64,000 nt of DNA from contig NZ_BCMG01000004.1 of the NCBI RefSeq assembly GCF_002217945.1, positions 62,001-126,000 on the forward strand. Direction: 5' to 3'. Within the stretch, counting starts at the first letter, position 1; every line of letters starts with the position of its first letter. A program made the translations under genes and the position numbers. Positions 56,568-64,000 of the stretch are shown piece by piece. The notes under the pieces were generated by a model, which searched no databases, had not been told where the DNA came from, and saw only the letters and a program-made list of their open reading frames with translations. Source of the stretch: Secundilactobacillus silagei JCM 19001. GTDB lineage: Bacteria > Bacillota > Bacilli > Lactobacillales > Lactobacillaceae.

Positions 56568-57908
56568 ATGAAGTATAGTCGATTATTACTCGGAATAGCA
56601 GTGGCAATGGGAGTCGGGCTGACTGGCACTAAGGCGAGTGCTGCTCAGGGTGCATTTGAGCCCTATAAATTAACGTATGAGGTGACGAGGAGTGTTTTAG
56701 ATGCAGGATCATCACAAATAAGACGAAATTTACCTAAGGAAACTGATACTATTTCAGTGGAAAAATCAATTCATGGGGTTACCGGAACTTTAGCTAACGG
56801 AACGAGGACTTATAATCTGCAATCCATTTTCCCAAATTATTATAATTCTGATGGGAATACCATGGTTGTTAAGATTCTGAAAGGTGAAACAAATCCGCCT
56901 TTGGTCAGTATGAAGCTGTTTGCAAACAGCGAAAAGCCGAAATTAAGGTATGTGCTTGAGAATCCTGATGCAACCAGAAGTACTAAGCAATTTACTGATT
57001 ATCAGTATGATTATGGTTCAGTTGATGGTATTTGTCGGCCAATTCTGGTAAAACCGCTAGAAGATGACTATTCTTTAGTGACTAATAAAGATGTCGTGAT
57101 TACCCGGAACATGGCACCGATTGAGACTACCATTCATCGTCAAAATATTGATTATCAGATTACCTATGAGACTGTTGATGGGGAAAAGGTGGCTCATGAA
57201 GGCCTGGATACGGATAGTACAGCTACCTATAATCAGGTGACTGAAAAATTAAATCAGCTTTCTGATCAGGTCAAGACTGCAGGTTATCAAATTCAATCGC
57301 GTAAAGTCAGTTATGATGAAGCAGGTAATGGTAATATCCAGTTTGAAATTAAAAAGAATTCAGATAAGCAACCGGAAAAACCGGCTCCACAACCAGGGCA
57401 ATCGGATATAGGGTCAAATCAGCCAGAACAACCAGATACAGGTTCAAAACCAGGTTCAAAACCAGGTTCAAAACCAGGTTCAAAACCAGGTTCAAAACCA
57501 GGTTCAAAACCAATACCTGCACCAACTCCTCAACCATTACCAATTGAGAACCCCAATAATAACAGTTCTAACCCCATAGCCCAGCCTGAAGCAAACGGGA
57601 ACACCAATCACTTAGATAACAATGCAACGTTGACCCAGTCACCAGAATTTAAAAGGTTGCTAGACCAGTTTAACCAACTGCTGGATCGGTATACTAAATT
57701 ATTGGAGAAACAACCAACATCCCAGCATAAAAAGACTCGGCGTAAACTTGTTCACACAAAACATAAAAAACGTCAAGTTAAACAGCGAAAACATCATTCT
57801 AAAAGCAGTAAAGCTAAAAAACATGGTCAGCGTCTGAAACACCGTCAATCAAAACACAAGCACCATTCCAAAAATAATCATCGTTCACACCCTAAAAAGC
57901 ACGCTTAA
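56568..57908 (+). CDS. Secreted protein with GSKP repeats and Lys/His-rich tail (function unknown)
   Basis: This 446-residue protein has a signal peptide (MKYSRLLLGIAVAMGVGLTG, cleavage likely after KASA, about residue 25). A globular region of about 240 residues follows, with no family I recognise; its later part (IDYQITYETVDGEKVAHEG) looks like a small MucBP-type beta domain. A Pro/Gln-rich linker contains six exact GSKP units, then PAPTPQPLPIENP, a short helix with a possible leucine heptad (LLDQFNQLLDRYTKLLEK) and a roughly 70-residue tail almost wholly of Lys, His, Arg, Ser and Gln. There is no LPxTG; the basic tail could hold the protein to anionic teichoic acids. RBS AAAGGAG. Confidence 0.7.
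   Translation: MKYSRLLLGIAVAMGVGLTGTKASAAQGAFEPYKLTYEVTRSVLDAGSSQIRRNLPKETDTISVEKSIHGVTGTLANGTRTYNLQSIFPNYYNSDGNTMVVKILKGETNPPLVSMKLFANSEKPKLRYVLENPDATRSTKQFTDYQYDYGSVDGICRPILVKPLEDDYSLVTNKDVVITRNMAPIETTIHRQNIDYQITYETVDGEKVAHEGLDTDSTATYNQVTEKLNQLSDQVKTAGYQIQSRKVSYDEAGNGNIQFEIKKNSDKQPEKPAPQPGQSDIGSNQPEQPDTGSKPGSKPGSKPGSKPGSKPGSKPIPAPTPQPLPIENPNNNSSNPIAQPEANGNTNHLDNNATLTQSPEFKRLLDQFNQLLDRYTKLLEKQPTSQHKKTRRKLVHTKHKKRQVKQRKHHSKSSKAKKHGQRLKHRQSKHKHHSKNNHRSHPKKHA
57441..57512 (+). repeat. Six perfect 12-bp tandem repeats (GSKP units)
   Basis: GGTTCAAAACCA is repeated six times without change (57441, 57453, 57465, 57477, 57489, 57501). Identical units at the nucleotide level suggest recent slippage. 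Changes in number keep the frame and only alter linker length. Confidence 0.95.
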
Positions 57909-57926
57909 AGCGACACGAATTAAACC

Positions 57927-57954
57927 AAAAGCCCGATTTTACATCGGGCTTTTG
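57927..57954 (+). terminator. Terminator after the GSKP protein gene
   Basis: A perfect stem AAAAGCCCGAT/ATCGGGCTTTT with a 5-nt loop. Confidence 0.85.
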
Positions 57955-58002
57955 CTTACATATGCTAAAATAATAGCCGAACGAAAATGTTAGGAGTATG
58001 AC

Positions 58003-59541
58003 ATGAACGATAGACAACGTAAAAAAATTGATTTCTCGCGGATCAATGCGGTAGCCCAAGGAATCTTGATTGGACTCATTGCTGGCGTGGTCGTGAGCGT
58101 TTTTCGCTTATTGATCAGCCATGGGCTGCTATTAGTCCAATGGTTCTTTCGCCAAGCTAATCAGCATTACTGGCTACTTGGCGTTTGGGTCGTTATTAGC
58201 GTTTTATTGACGTTACTGATTGGCCACTGGCTAAAGCAAACACCAGAAATCAAGGGCTCTGGGATTCCTCAGGTTGAAGGTCAACTGATGGGCGAAGTGG
58301 AATATCAATGGTGGCCGGTGCTGTGGAAAAAATTCGTTGGGGGTGTGCTGGCTATCGGTAGCGGTCTGTTTCTGGGGCGTGAAGGGCCTTCCATTCAGTT
58401 GGGTGCCACGGTGGGGCAAGGATTTGCTGCCGGCCGGAAGATTTCGGGTAATAAGCGCCGAATTTTGATTGCCAGCGGTGCTTCAGCTGGATTGTCGGCG
58501 GCGTTTAATGCGCCCATTGCTAGTTCTTTGTTTATTTTAGAGGAAGTTTATCATAATTTTTCCACGATGGTGTGGATCACGGCACTTGCCAGTGCGATTG
58601 CCGCTGATTTTGTGTCAACGTTCTTCTTTGGCCTAACACCGGTCTTGCACATTAGCTATGTGCACGCTTTACCGCTGGAACAGTACGGCTGGCTGATCTT
58701 GCTGGGGTTATTATTAGGCTTGTTTGGCCGGCTTTATCAGTTAGTCGTATTAAGAGTCGGTGCTTGGTATCACAAGTTGAAATGGCTGCCGGATGAATAT
58801 AATAGTTTAATTGCCTTTATTCTCCTGATTCCGGTTGGCCTATTTCTACCGCAGATCTTAGGCGGTGGGAATCAGCTGATCGTTTCCATCGGTGGCCGGG
58901 CTCCCGGTATTATGATCTTACTGATCGTTTTTGTCGTCCGGTTCATTTATTCCATGATGGCGTATGGAACGGGCTTGCCTGGTGGTATTTTTCTGCCGAT
59001 TTTAACCTTAGGCGCAGTTTTAGGGGCTTTATTTGGACAGGTACTGGTAGCTTGGCATTTAGCCAGTCCAGCGGTGGTGCCGATCTTTACGATCACGGCC
59101 ATGGCCGGCTACTTTGCGGGTATCAGTAAGGCGCCGTTTACGGCAATCTTACTGATTACTGAGATGGTGGGGACGCTGCAGCATCTCATGCCGTTAGCCG
59201 TGGTTTCCTTGATTGCTTACTTGACCGTTGACGTACTGGGTGGGACGCCCGTGTACGCAGCTATGTTGGAACAGTCACTTCAGAAGGCGCATCACGGACA
59301 GTCGCAGCCAGTGACCCAGTTAGAGTTCCCGGTGTTTGAGAACGCCATTATCGACGGTCAGCAGACCCGTGATGTGAACTGGCCAGAGGGCACGCTGTTA
59401 ACTGAGATCAAACGTGGTGAACGCGTGATCGTGCCCCATGGCGATACGGTGATTCGCTTAGGGGATACGCTATTATTAAACGTACCGCAAAAAAGACTGT
59501 CACACGTTCGGCGAAAAATGAAACAGCTAACCGGAGAATAG
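58003..59541 (+). CDS. ClC family chloride channel/antiporter with C-terminal RCK_C (TrkA-C) domain
   Basis: This 512-residue membrane protein has the three ClC selectivity motifs: GSGIP (in KGSGIPQVEGQ), GREGPS (LGREGPSIQLGA) with the gating glutamate, and the GxFxP-type GGIFLPILTLG. The gating glutamate suggests proton-coupled exchange. The last about 80 residues (RDVNWPEGTLLTEIKRGERVIVPHGDTVIRLGDTLLLNVP) form a TrkA-C/RCK_C domain that may bind a regulatory ligand. ClC proteins of this kind help acid resistance. Start ATG 58003 behind TAGGAG. Confidence 0.9.
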   Translation: MNDRQRKKIDFSRINAVAQGILIGLIAGVVVSVFRLLISHGLLLVQWFFRQANQHYWLLGVWVVISVLLTLLIGHWLKQTPEIKGSGIPQVEGQLMGEVEYQWWPVLWKKFVGGVLAIGSGLFLGREGPSIQLGATVGQGFAAGRKISGNKRRILIASGASAGLSAAFNAPIASSLFILEEVYHNFSTMVWITALASAIAADFVSTFFFGLTPVLHISYVHALPLEQYGWLILLGLLLGLFGRLYQLVVLRVGAWYHKLKWLPDEYNSLIAFILLIPVGLFLPQILGGGNQLIVSIGGRAPGIMILLIVFVVRFIYSMMAYGTGLPGGIFLPILTLGAVLGALFGQVLVAWHLASPAVVPIFTITAMAGYFAGISKAPFTAILLITEMVGTLQHLMPLAVVSLIAYLTVDVLGGTPVYAAMLEQSLQKAHHGQSQPVTQLEFPVFENAIIDGQQTRDVNWPEGTLLTEIKRGERVIVPHGDTVIRLGDTLLLNVPQKRLSHVRRKMKQLTGE

Positions 59542-59659
59542 CCAGTTTTGAGGTTGCTAACAATCGGAATTTGAGCCACAGGGTAGTAATCTTTCGCTTT
59601 TTATGATAAATTGTATAGAGGTATTGTCGGAGACAAAAGGTGTAATAGGAGGCAATTTC

Positions 59660-59896
59660 TTGTACAATTTACTGTTAACATTACTGATGATCGATAGTGT
59701 ACTTATTATAATTGCAGTGTTAATGCAACCCGCTAAGCAAGACGATGCAATGTCTGCCTTAAGTGGTGGCGGTACAGATTTATTTTCCCATCAAAAGGCT
59801 CGGGGCTTTGAAGCATTCATGCAAAAAGCAACTGTTGTTTTGGGAGTAATTTTCTTTGCGCTGGCGTTAGTATTAGCCTATCTATCTTCACACTAG
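59660..59896 (+). CDS. secG: SecG, preprotein translocase subunit
   Basis: This 78-residue protein has two membrane helices (LLLTLLMIDSVLIIIAVLMQP and ATVVLGVIFFALALVLAYL) around the SecG loop DAMSALSGGGTDLFSHQKARG. It is the small accessory subunit of SecYEG. It starts at TTG 59660 behind AGGAGG; the open frame to 59603 is not conserved. It heads the secG-est-rnr-smpB gene order typical of Bacilli. Confidence 0.93.
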   Translation: MYNLLLTLLMIDSVLIIIAVLMQPAKQDDAMSALSGGGTDLFSHQKARGFEAFMQKATVVLGVIFFALALVLAYLSSH

Positions 59897-59900
59897 CAAT

Positions 59901-59932
59901 AGATCCTCCTGTGATGACCACAGGGGGATTTT
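59901..59932 (+). terminator. Terminator after secG
   Basis: Stem ATCCTCCTGTG / CACAGGGGGAT with a 5-nt loop and T5. It would separate or attenuate secG from est-rnr-smpB. Confidence 0.75.
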
Positions 59933-59968
59933 TAACTTTTTACCACCACTGACCGGAGGTGAATAGAG

Positions 59969-60715
59969 ATGATTCAGCTGCCAAGATCCTTCTTTTTTGA
60001 AGGTGGGCCCCAAGCAGTCATTTTAATGCACGCCTATGCTAGCAATTCCAACGACGTGCGGATGCTTGGTCGGTACCTGCAACGGCTGGGCTATACGATC
60101 TATGCCCCGATGTTCACCGGTCACGGGACGGCTGAGCCGGCTGATATTTTAACGCAGGGGTCGCCGGATGCATGGTGGCGAGATACGAAGCAGGCCATTC
60201 AATTTCTGCGTGATCGCCAATTTACGCGCATCAGTATTTTTGGTCTATCCTTGGGCGGTATTTTTGCGATGCGGGCGTTAGAAGAAGACGCCCATTTACT
60301 GGGCGGCGGATCGTTTAGTTCCCCCGTCATCGCGTCTGAGAAAAATAACCTCGTACCAGAATTTATCAAGCTGGCCAAAGCCACGTATCAGTACCTGAAA
60401 GTTGGCGATGAGGAACAGCAGCGACGTTTAGACTGGATAACAGCGCATCTGCCAGACCAATTAGTCCAGATTAGGCAGTTTTCTGGTCGGGTAGCCGATA
60501 GACTGGGCAGTATCCAGCAACCGACGTTTGTTGCTCAGGGTGGTCAAGATGAGCTGATCGACGCGCAAAAAGCGTATGCATTGCGGAACGCCTTGACCCA
60601 TAGTGAGGTCAGCTTTCACTACTATCAAGATGCCGGGCACGTTATTACGGTCAATAATGCTCATCAGCAACTTGAACAAGATTTAACAGTTTATTTAAAA
60701 CGGATATTTAACTAA
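59969..60715 (+). CDS. est: Carboxylesterase, alpha/beta-hydrolase (Est30/YvaK type)
   Basis: This 248-residue hydrolase has the early HAYASNSNDVRMLGRYLQRLGYTIYAPMFTGHG block, the nucleophile elbow GLSLGG with catalytic Ser, an acid in GGQDELIDAQ and the final His in YQDAGHVIT. This is the thermostable Est30-type carboxylesterase that lies between secG and rnr in Bacillus and lactobacilli. The natural substrate is unknown. Start ATG 59969 behind GGAGGTG. Confidence 0.9.
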   Translation: MIQLPRSFFFEGGPQAVILMHAYASNSNDVRMLGRYLQRLGYTIYAPMFTGHGTAEPADILTQGSPDAWWRDTKQAIQFLRDRQFTRISIFGLSLGGIFAMRALEEDAHLLGGGSFSSPVIASEKNNLVPEFIKLAKATYQYLKVGDEEQQRRLDWITAHLPDQLVQIRQFSGRVADRLGSIQQPTFVAQGGQDELIDAQKAYALRNALTHSEVSFHYYQDAGHVITVNNAHQQLEQDLTVYLKRIFN

Positions 60716-60755
60716 GTACCACAAAAACAAATACTAAATTAATGAGGAATAAATC

Positions 60756-63128
60756 GTGGAAGATAACAATTTAAAGCAACAGATAACGGATTTGCTTCGT
60801 GCAAATCCCACAAAACGATTCCGGGTTGAAGACGTTTCCGATGCCCTTGGGTATCATGGCTCGGCAGCGTTTAAACTGATCGTGCAAGAATTTGCGCGGC
60901 TGGAACGCGAAGAAATCGCCGTGGTCACTAGTGAAGGTGAATTTCAATTAAATGAAAAGGCCCGGACACTCACTGGTGTATTTCACGCCAATGATAAGGG
61001 CTTCGGGTTCGTCGCTTATGACGACGAATTACCGGATGCTTACATCGCACCTGATAACACCATGCTGGCGTTAAACGGTGACACGGTCAACATGGAAATT
61101 GTCCGTGCTGCTGACCCGCATTCAGATCGCGGTCCAGAAGGTAAAGTCACGGGCATCGAAGAACATCACTACACACACGTGGTAGGTGCCTTCCAGCAAA
61201 CCGATGACGATGCTGGCTATTTCGGTCAAGTTCGGTTAACCGATAAAAAGTTGAACCGGTACAAGTTTTATGTGGTAGATACCGGCTTAAAGCCAACGCC
61301 CGGTGAAGTTGTGACCGCAGAAATCACGGAATATCCTAACTCTGATCACCCATTAGCGATGGTCGGAATTGCCAAGAAAGTCATCGGTAGTGTGGATGAT
61401 CCTGGGATCGATATCCTGCAGATCGTGTACGCGCATGACATTCCAGCTGAATTTCCTGAGGACGTTTTACAGGAAGCTGACGCTATTCCAGATCACGTTA
61501 CGGAAGCCGAAATGGCGGGTCGTGAAGACATTACTGATCAAGACTTAGTCACGATTGATGGTGAATCATCAAAAGACTTGGATGATGCGGTTACCGTTTG
61601 GAAGTTAGACAATGGTAACTATCATTTAGGGGTGCACATTGCCGATGTGTCGCACTACGTTAAGGAAGGCTCACTGATTGATCAGGAAGCCTACAAGCGT
61701 GGAACCAGTGTCTACCTGACTGACCGGGTTATCCCAATGCTGCCACGGCGGTTATCAAACGGGATCTGTTCTCTAAACGAGGGCGTTTTGCGGCTATGTA
61801 TGAGCTGTGAAATGGAAATCGATCCGCAAGGGAACGTCGTTAAGCACCGGATTCATCCAAGTGTCATGAAATCAGCAGCACGGATGACCTATACCGATGT
61901 GAATAAGATCTTGGAAGCACACGATGATGCCACCCGTGAAAAGTATGCCAAGTTAGTGCCAATGTTTGAAGCCATGGGCGAACTGCATAAAGTGTTATAC
62001 AAGCAGCGTAAGCGCCGTGGTGCCATTGACTTTGATGATCAAGAAGCAGAAATCATTGTGGACGAAACCGGTCACGCCATTGACATTAAGTTGCGGGTTC
62101 GTGGCTTAGCTGAAAAAATGATTGAATCATTTATGCTGGCTGCTAACGAAACCGTTGCTGAACACTATAATAAAGCAAAAGCACCGTTTATCTACCGGGT
62201 TCACGAAACCCCAGATGGTGAACGGGTCAAGAGTTTCTTCGAATTCTTAACGGCCTTTGGGATCAACGTTAAGGGTGATCCTGATCATTTGCGACCAAAG
62301 ACGCTGCAAAGCGTGCTGAAATCAGTTGCTGGTAAGCCTGAAGAAGCAGTTGTTTCAGTGATGATGCTGAGAAGTCTAAAACAGGCTCGATACACCGATC
62401 AATCCTTGGGTCACTTTGGGTTAGCTGCGAAATACTACACCCACTTTACGTCACCAATTCGACGTTATCCTGACACCATGGTTCACCGTCTGATTCATTT
62501 TTACGAAGAAAACGGCATTAATGCTAAGAGTAAGGAACGCTACGCAGATCTGCTAGAAGAGATTGGAATCCATTCATCAGAAATGGAACGTCGTGCGGTC
62601 GATGCCGAACGGGATACTGATTCCATGAAGAAAGCCGAATACATGGCTGACCATCTTGGTGAAGAATTTGACGCCACTGTCAGTTCTGTGATGAAGTTTG
62701 GGATGTTCATTGAATTACCGAACACGGTTGAAGGTTTGATTCACATTAGCCGCTTAACGGATGATTATTATGAATACGTTGAAAAGTATCTGGCACTGGT
62801 TGGGCGTAAAACTCACCGGACTTACCGAATCGGCCAGCCGGTCAAGGTCAAGGTCGTTAACGTAGACAAGGAACAATCACAAATTGACTTTGCGCTAGTT
62901 GATCCGAAAGCAGCACCAGTTTCTGACTTGCTGCCAAAGCGCGAACACCACAGTTATTCTGGCAACCGCAATCGTAATGGTCGGCCAAACGATCATCGCC
63001 ATTCTCAAAATAATGGTAACCGTAACAATAAGAACGGTAATCGCAATGGTGGCCGCAATAATAACGTCCACCATACGAGAAACCAGACCCAATCTGGTAA
63101 CCGTTCAAATCACAAACCAAGTCATTAA
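60756..63128 (+). CDS. rnr: Ribonuclease R
   Basis: This 790-residue 3'-5' exoribonuclease can degrade structured RNA and takes part with SmpB-tmRNA in clearing faulty messages. Domains in order: N-terminal winged helix (residues about 1-65), cold-shock domains, RNB catalytic domain with TIDGESSKDLDDAV (metal-binding Asp residues), RLSNGICSLNEGV and FTSPIRRYPD, an S1 domain (DATVSSVMKFGMFIELPNTVEGLIHIS) and an unusual tail of about 55 residues rich in Asn, Arg, Gly and His. It starts at GTG 60756, 7 nt after GAGGA. Confidence 0.96.
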   Translation: MEDNNLKQQITDLLRANPTKRFRVEDVSDALGYHGSAAFKLIVQEFARLEREEIAVVTSEGEFQLNEKARTLTGVFHANDKGFGFVAYDDELPDAYIAPDNTMLALNGDTVNMEIVRAADPHSDRGPEGKVTGIEEHHYTHVVGAFQQTDDDAGYFGQVRLTDKKLNRYKFYVVDTGLKPTPGEVVTAEITEYPNSDHPLAMVGIAKKVIGSVDDPGIDILQIVYAHDIPAEFPEDVLQEADAIPDHVTEAEMAGREDITDQDLVTIDGESSKDLDDAVTVWKLDNGNYHLGVHIADVSHYVKEGSLIDQEAYKRGTSVYLTDRVIPMLPRRLSNGICSLNEGVLRLCMSCEMEIDPQGNVVKHRIHPSVMKSAARMTYTDVNKILEAHDDATREKYAKLVPMFEAMGELHKVLYKQRKRRGAIDFDDQEAEIIVDETGHAIDIKLRVRGLAEKMIESFMLAANETVAEHYNKAKAPFIYRVHETPDGERVKSFFEFLTAFGINVKGDPDHLRPKTLQSVLKSVAGKPEEAVVSVMMLRSLKQARYTDQSLGHFGLAAKYYTHFTSPIRRYPDTMVHRLIHFYEENGINAKSKERYADLLEEIGIHSSEMERRAVDAERDTDSMKKAEYMADHLGEEFDATVSSVMKFGMFIELPNTVEGLIHISRLTDDYYEYVEKYLALVGRKTHRTYRIGQPVKVKVVNVDKEQSQIDFALVDPKAAPVSDLLPKREHHSYSGNRNRNGRPNDHRHSQNNGNRNNKNGNRNGGRNNNVHHTRNQTQSGNRSNHKPSH

Positions 63129-63152
63129 TCTTTAGAAATGAGGTGAGGACTG

Positions 63153-63626
63153 TTGGCCAAAAGAAAAAATAAACCAACTAGCAAGAATGTCATGGCTCAA
63201 AATAAAAAGGCGCGGCATGATTATGCGATCCTCAATACCTATGAAGCAGGTCTGGTACTAACCGGGACCGAGATCAAATCGATTCGCGCTAAACGGGTGA
63301 ACCTGACCGATGGGTTTGCTCAGGTCCGCAATGGCGAAGCTTGGCTCATGAACATTCATATTAGTGAATATACCCAAGGTAATCGCTTTAACCATGATCC
63401 GCTGCGTAACCGCAAGCTGCTCCTGCATAAGAAAGAAATTGCTCGACTGGCCGGCGAAACGCAGGATAAGGGAATTACAATCGTTCCTTTGCGCATCTAC
63501 CTCAAAAATGGTTTTGCCAAAGTGTTACTTGGCGTTGCCAAAGGGAAACACGAATATGATAAACGTGAAACCATCAAGCGTCGTGATCAGGATCGTCAAA
63601 TCGCACGTGTGATGAAACACTATTAA
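63153..63626 (+). CDS. smpB: SmpB, SsrA (tmRNA)-binding protein
   Basis: This 157-residue protein has the SmpB start [29 protein letters not shown], the [28 protein letters not shown] block and the basic tail [26 protein letters not shown] that enters the empty mRNA channel. It partners tmRNA in rescue of stalled ribosomes. Starts at TTG 63153, 5 nt after AGGTGAGG, and is co-transcribed with rnr. The ssrA gene itself is not in the window. Confidence 0.96.
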   Translation: MAKRKNKPTSKNVMAQNKKARHDYAILNTYEAGLVLTGTEIKSIRAKRVNLTDGFAQVRNGEAWLMNIHISEYTQGNRFNHDPLRNRKLLLHKKEIARLAGETQDKGITIVPLRIYLKNGFAKVLLGVAKGKHEYDKRETIKRRDQDRQIARVMKHY

Positions 63627-63630
63627 TCAA

Positions 63631-63680
63631 AAAGAGCACCTGTTAATCAGTTTGTAAACTGATTAACAGGTGCTTCTTTT
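63631..63680. terminator. Bidirectional terminator after smpB
   Basis: A long perfect stem AGCACCTGTTAATCAGTTT and its complement with a minimal loop, followed by TTCTTTT. It also serves the convergent minus-strand gene. Confidence 0.9.
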
Positions 63681-63996
63681 AATGTAACATTCGGTGCCAA
63701 ACTTGGTGATTGGCATAGTGCCAAGCGTTGCTGCCGTGTAGGCCCAATTGCCGATTGAGTGTCGCGTGCCAAGCTTGAGCGGGCGTTTTCAACTGGCTGT
63801 GGCCGCTTGCCCAGTGATCTAGGGTAGCCGCGATACAGATACAGATCGGTTCCAGCTCTTGAGTCGCAATTTTCATTTCCCGCAGGTCACCATCGCCACG
63901 AGAATTCATGATCATGGTGGTGCCGTGATAAATTTTATAATTACCAGAGACTAAATTACCAACGATGATCCAGTGCAGATTGCTGATGTAGATCAT
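63679..63996 (-). CDS. Hypothetical protein at the window edge (possibly partial)
   Basis: A 105-codon frame reads from an ATG at 63996 to a stop at 63679. The frame is still open at the window edge, so the true start may lie outside and no ribosome site can be judged. The product (MIYISNLHWIIVGNLVSGNYK...) is rich in His and Trp (LDHWASGH, NAWHYANHQVWHRMLH) with no motif I recognise, and no membrane segment is clear. Support for coding is the uninterrupted frame and the shared convergent terminator. Function unknown. Confidence 0.5.
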   Translation of the reverse strand: MIYISNLHWIIVGNLVSGNYKIYHGTTMIMNSRGDGDLREMKIATQELEPICICIAATLDHWASGHSQLKTPAQAWHATLNRQLGLHGSNAWHYANHQVWHRMLH

Positions 63997-64000
63997 TTGG

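Noticed and set aside
57441-57512. CRISPR-like short repeats
   Set aside because: Units are 12 bp, contiguous, without spacers, and encode the GSKP linker in frame.
62857-63177. Minus-strand frame of 106 codons over the rnr tail
   Set aside because: It is antisense to the low-complexity N/R/G/H tail of RNase R; the Tyr/Gly/Cys-rich product is a by-product of those codons.

Overview
The window is a chromosomal segment of a low-to-medium GC Gram-positive bacterium, almost certainly a member of the Lactobacillaceae. The reasons are gene content and order (comF operon-hpf-secA-prfB; phoPR-pst-phoU; yvlC/yvlD-hprK-lgt-gpsA-trxB-uvrB-uvrA; rapZ-yvcK-whiA-clpP; cggR-gap-pgk-tpiA-eno; secG-est-rnr-smpB), AGGAGG-type ribosome binding sites with many TTG/GTG starts, CcpA/CtsR/CggR/PhoP-style control sites, and an LPxTG adhesin with a KxYKxGKxW signal. 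I cannot name the species from sequence alone.

Layout. 1-3.2 kb: end of a TagO/WecA-type gene, a 215-bp hairpin repeat, yigZ (minus strand), a frameshifted comFA and comFC. 3.3-7.8 kb: hpf, secA, and prfB with its programmed +1 frameshift. 7.9-16.4 kb: a MinJ-like PDZ membrane protein, the PhoP-PhoR two-component system and the phosphate operon pstS-pstC-pstA-pstB1-pstB2-phoU behind a clear PHO box. 16.4-27.6 kb: a second copy of the hairpin repeat, a PspC/YvlD pair, hprK behind a structured leader, lgt, gpsA, trxB, a third (inverted) repeat copy, a GNAT-like gene, and SOS-controlled uvrB-uvrA. 27.6-45.7 kb: what looks like an accessory insertion between uvrA and rapZ. It holds a TagE/GtfA-type glycosyltransferase, a short partner lacking a catalytic domain, a 12.4-kb gene for a 4,121-residue Ser/Ala-rich LPQTS adhesin, a YeiH-type exporter with a divergent LysR regulator, and an HdeD-like membrane protein. 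45.7-56.5 kb: rapZ-yvcK-whiA, clpP (minus, CtsR box), a TauE/SafE exporter, tRNA-Arg(CCG), and the glycolytic cluster. 56.5-64 kb: a secreted protein with GSKP repeats and a Lys/His tail, a ClC antiporter, secG-est-rnr-smpB, and a small gene at the right edge.

How it works together: the window carries housekeeping modules for protein export (SecA, SecG, Lgt), translation and rescue (RF2, HPF, SmpB, RNase R), phosphate supply, carbon control (HprK, CggR and the glycolytic enzymes) and DNA repair. One surface-adhesion island has the glycosyltransferases placed directly upstream of their probable substrate.

The most unusual items are: (i) a three-copy interspersed element with a conserved basal stem and loop but a variable central stem that changes on both arms together; (ii) the giant adhesin, built from about 20 modules carrying an H-x3-D/N-x-S motif and amplified at two length scales; (iii) a structured hprK leader whose apical loop is perfectly complementary, over 10 nt, to the hprK initiation region; and (iv) a comFA gene broken by a 4-bp tandem duplication.
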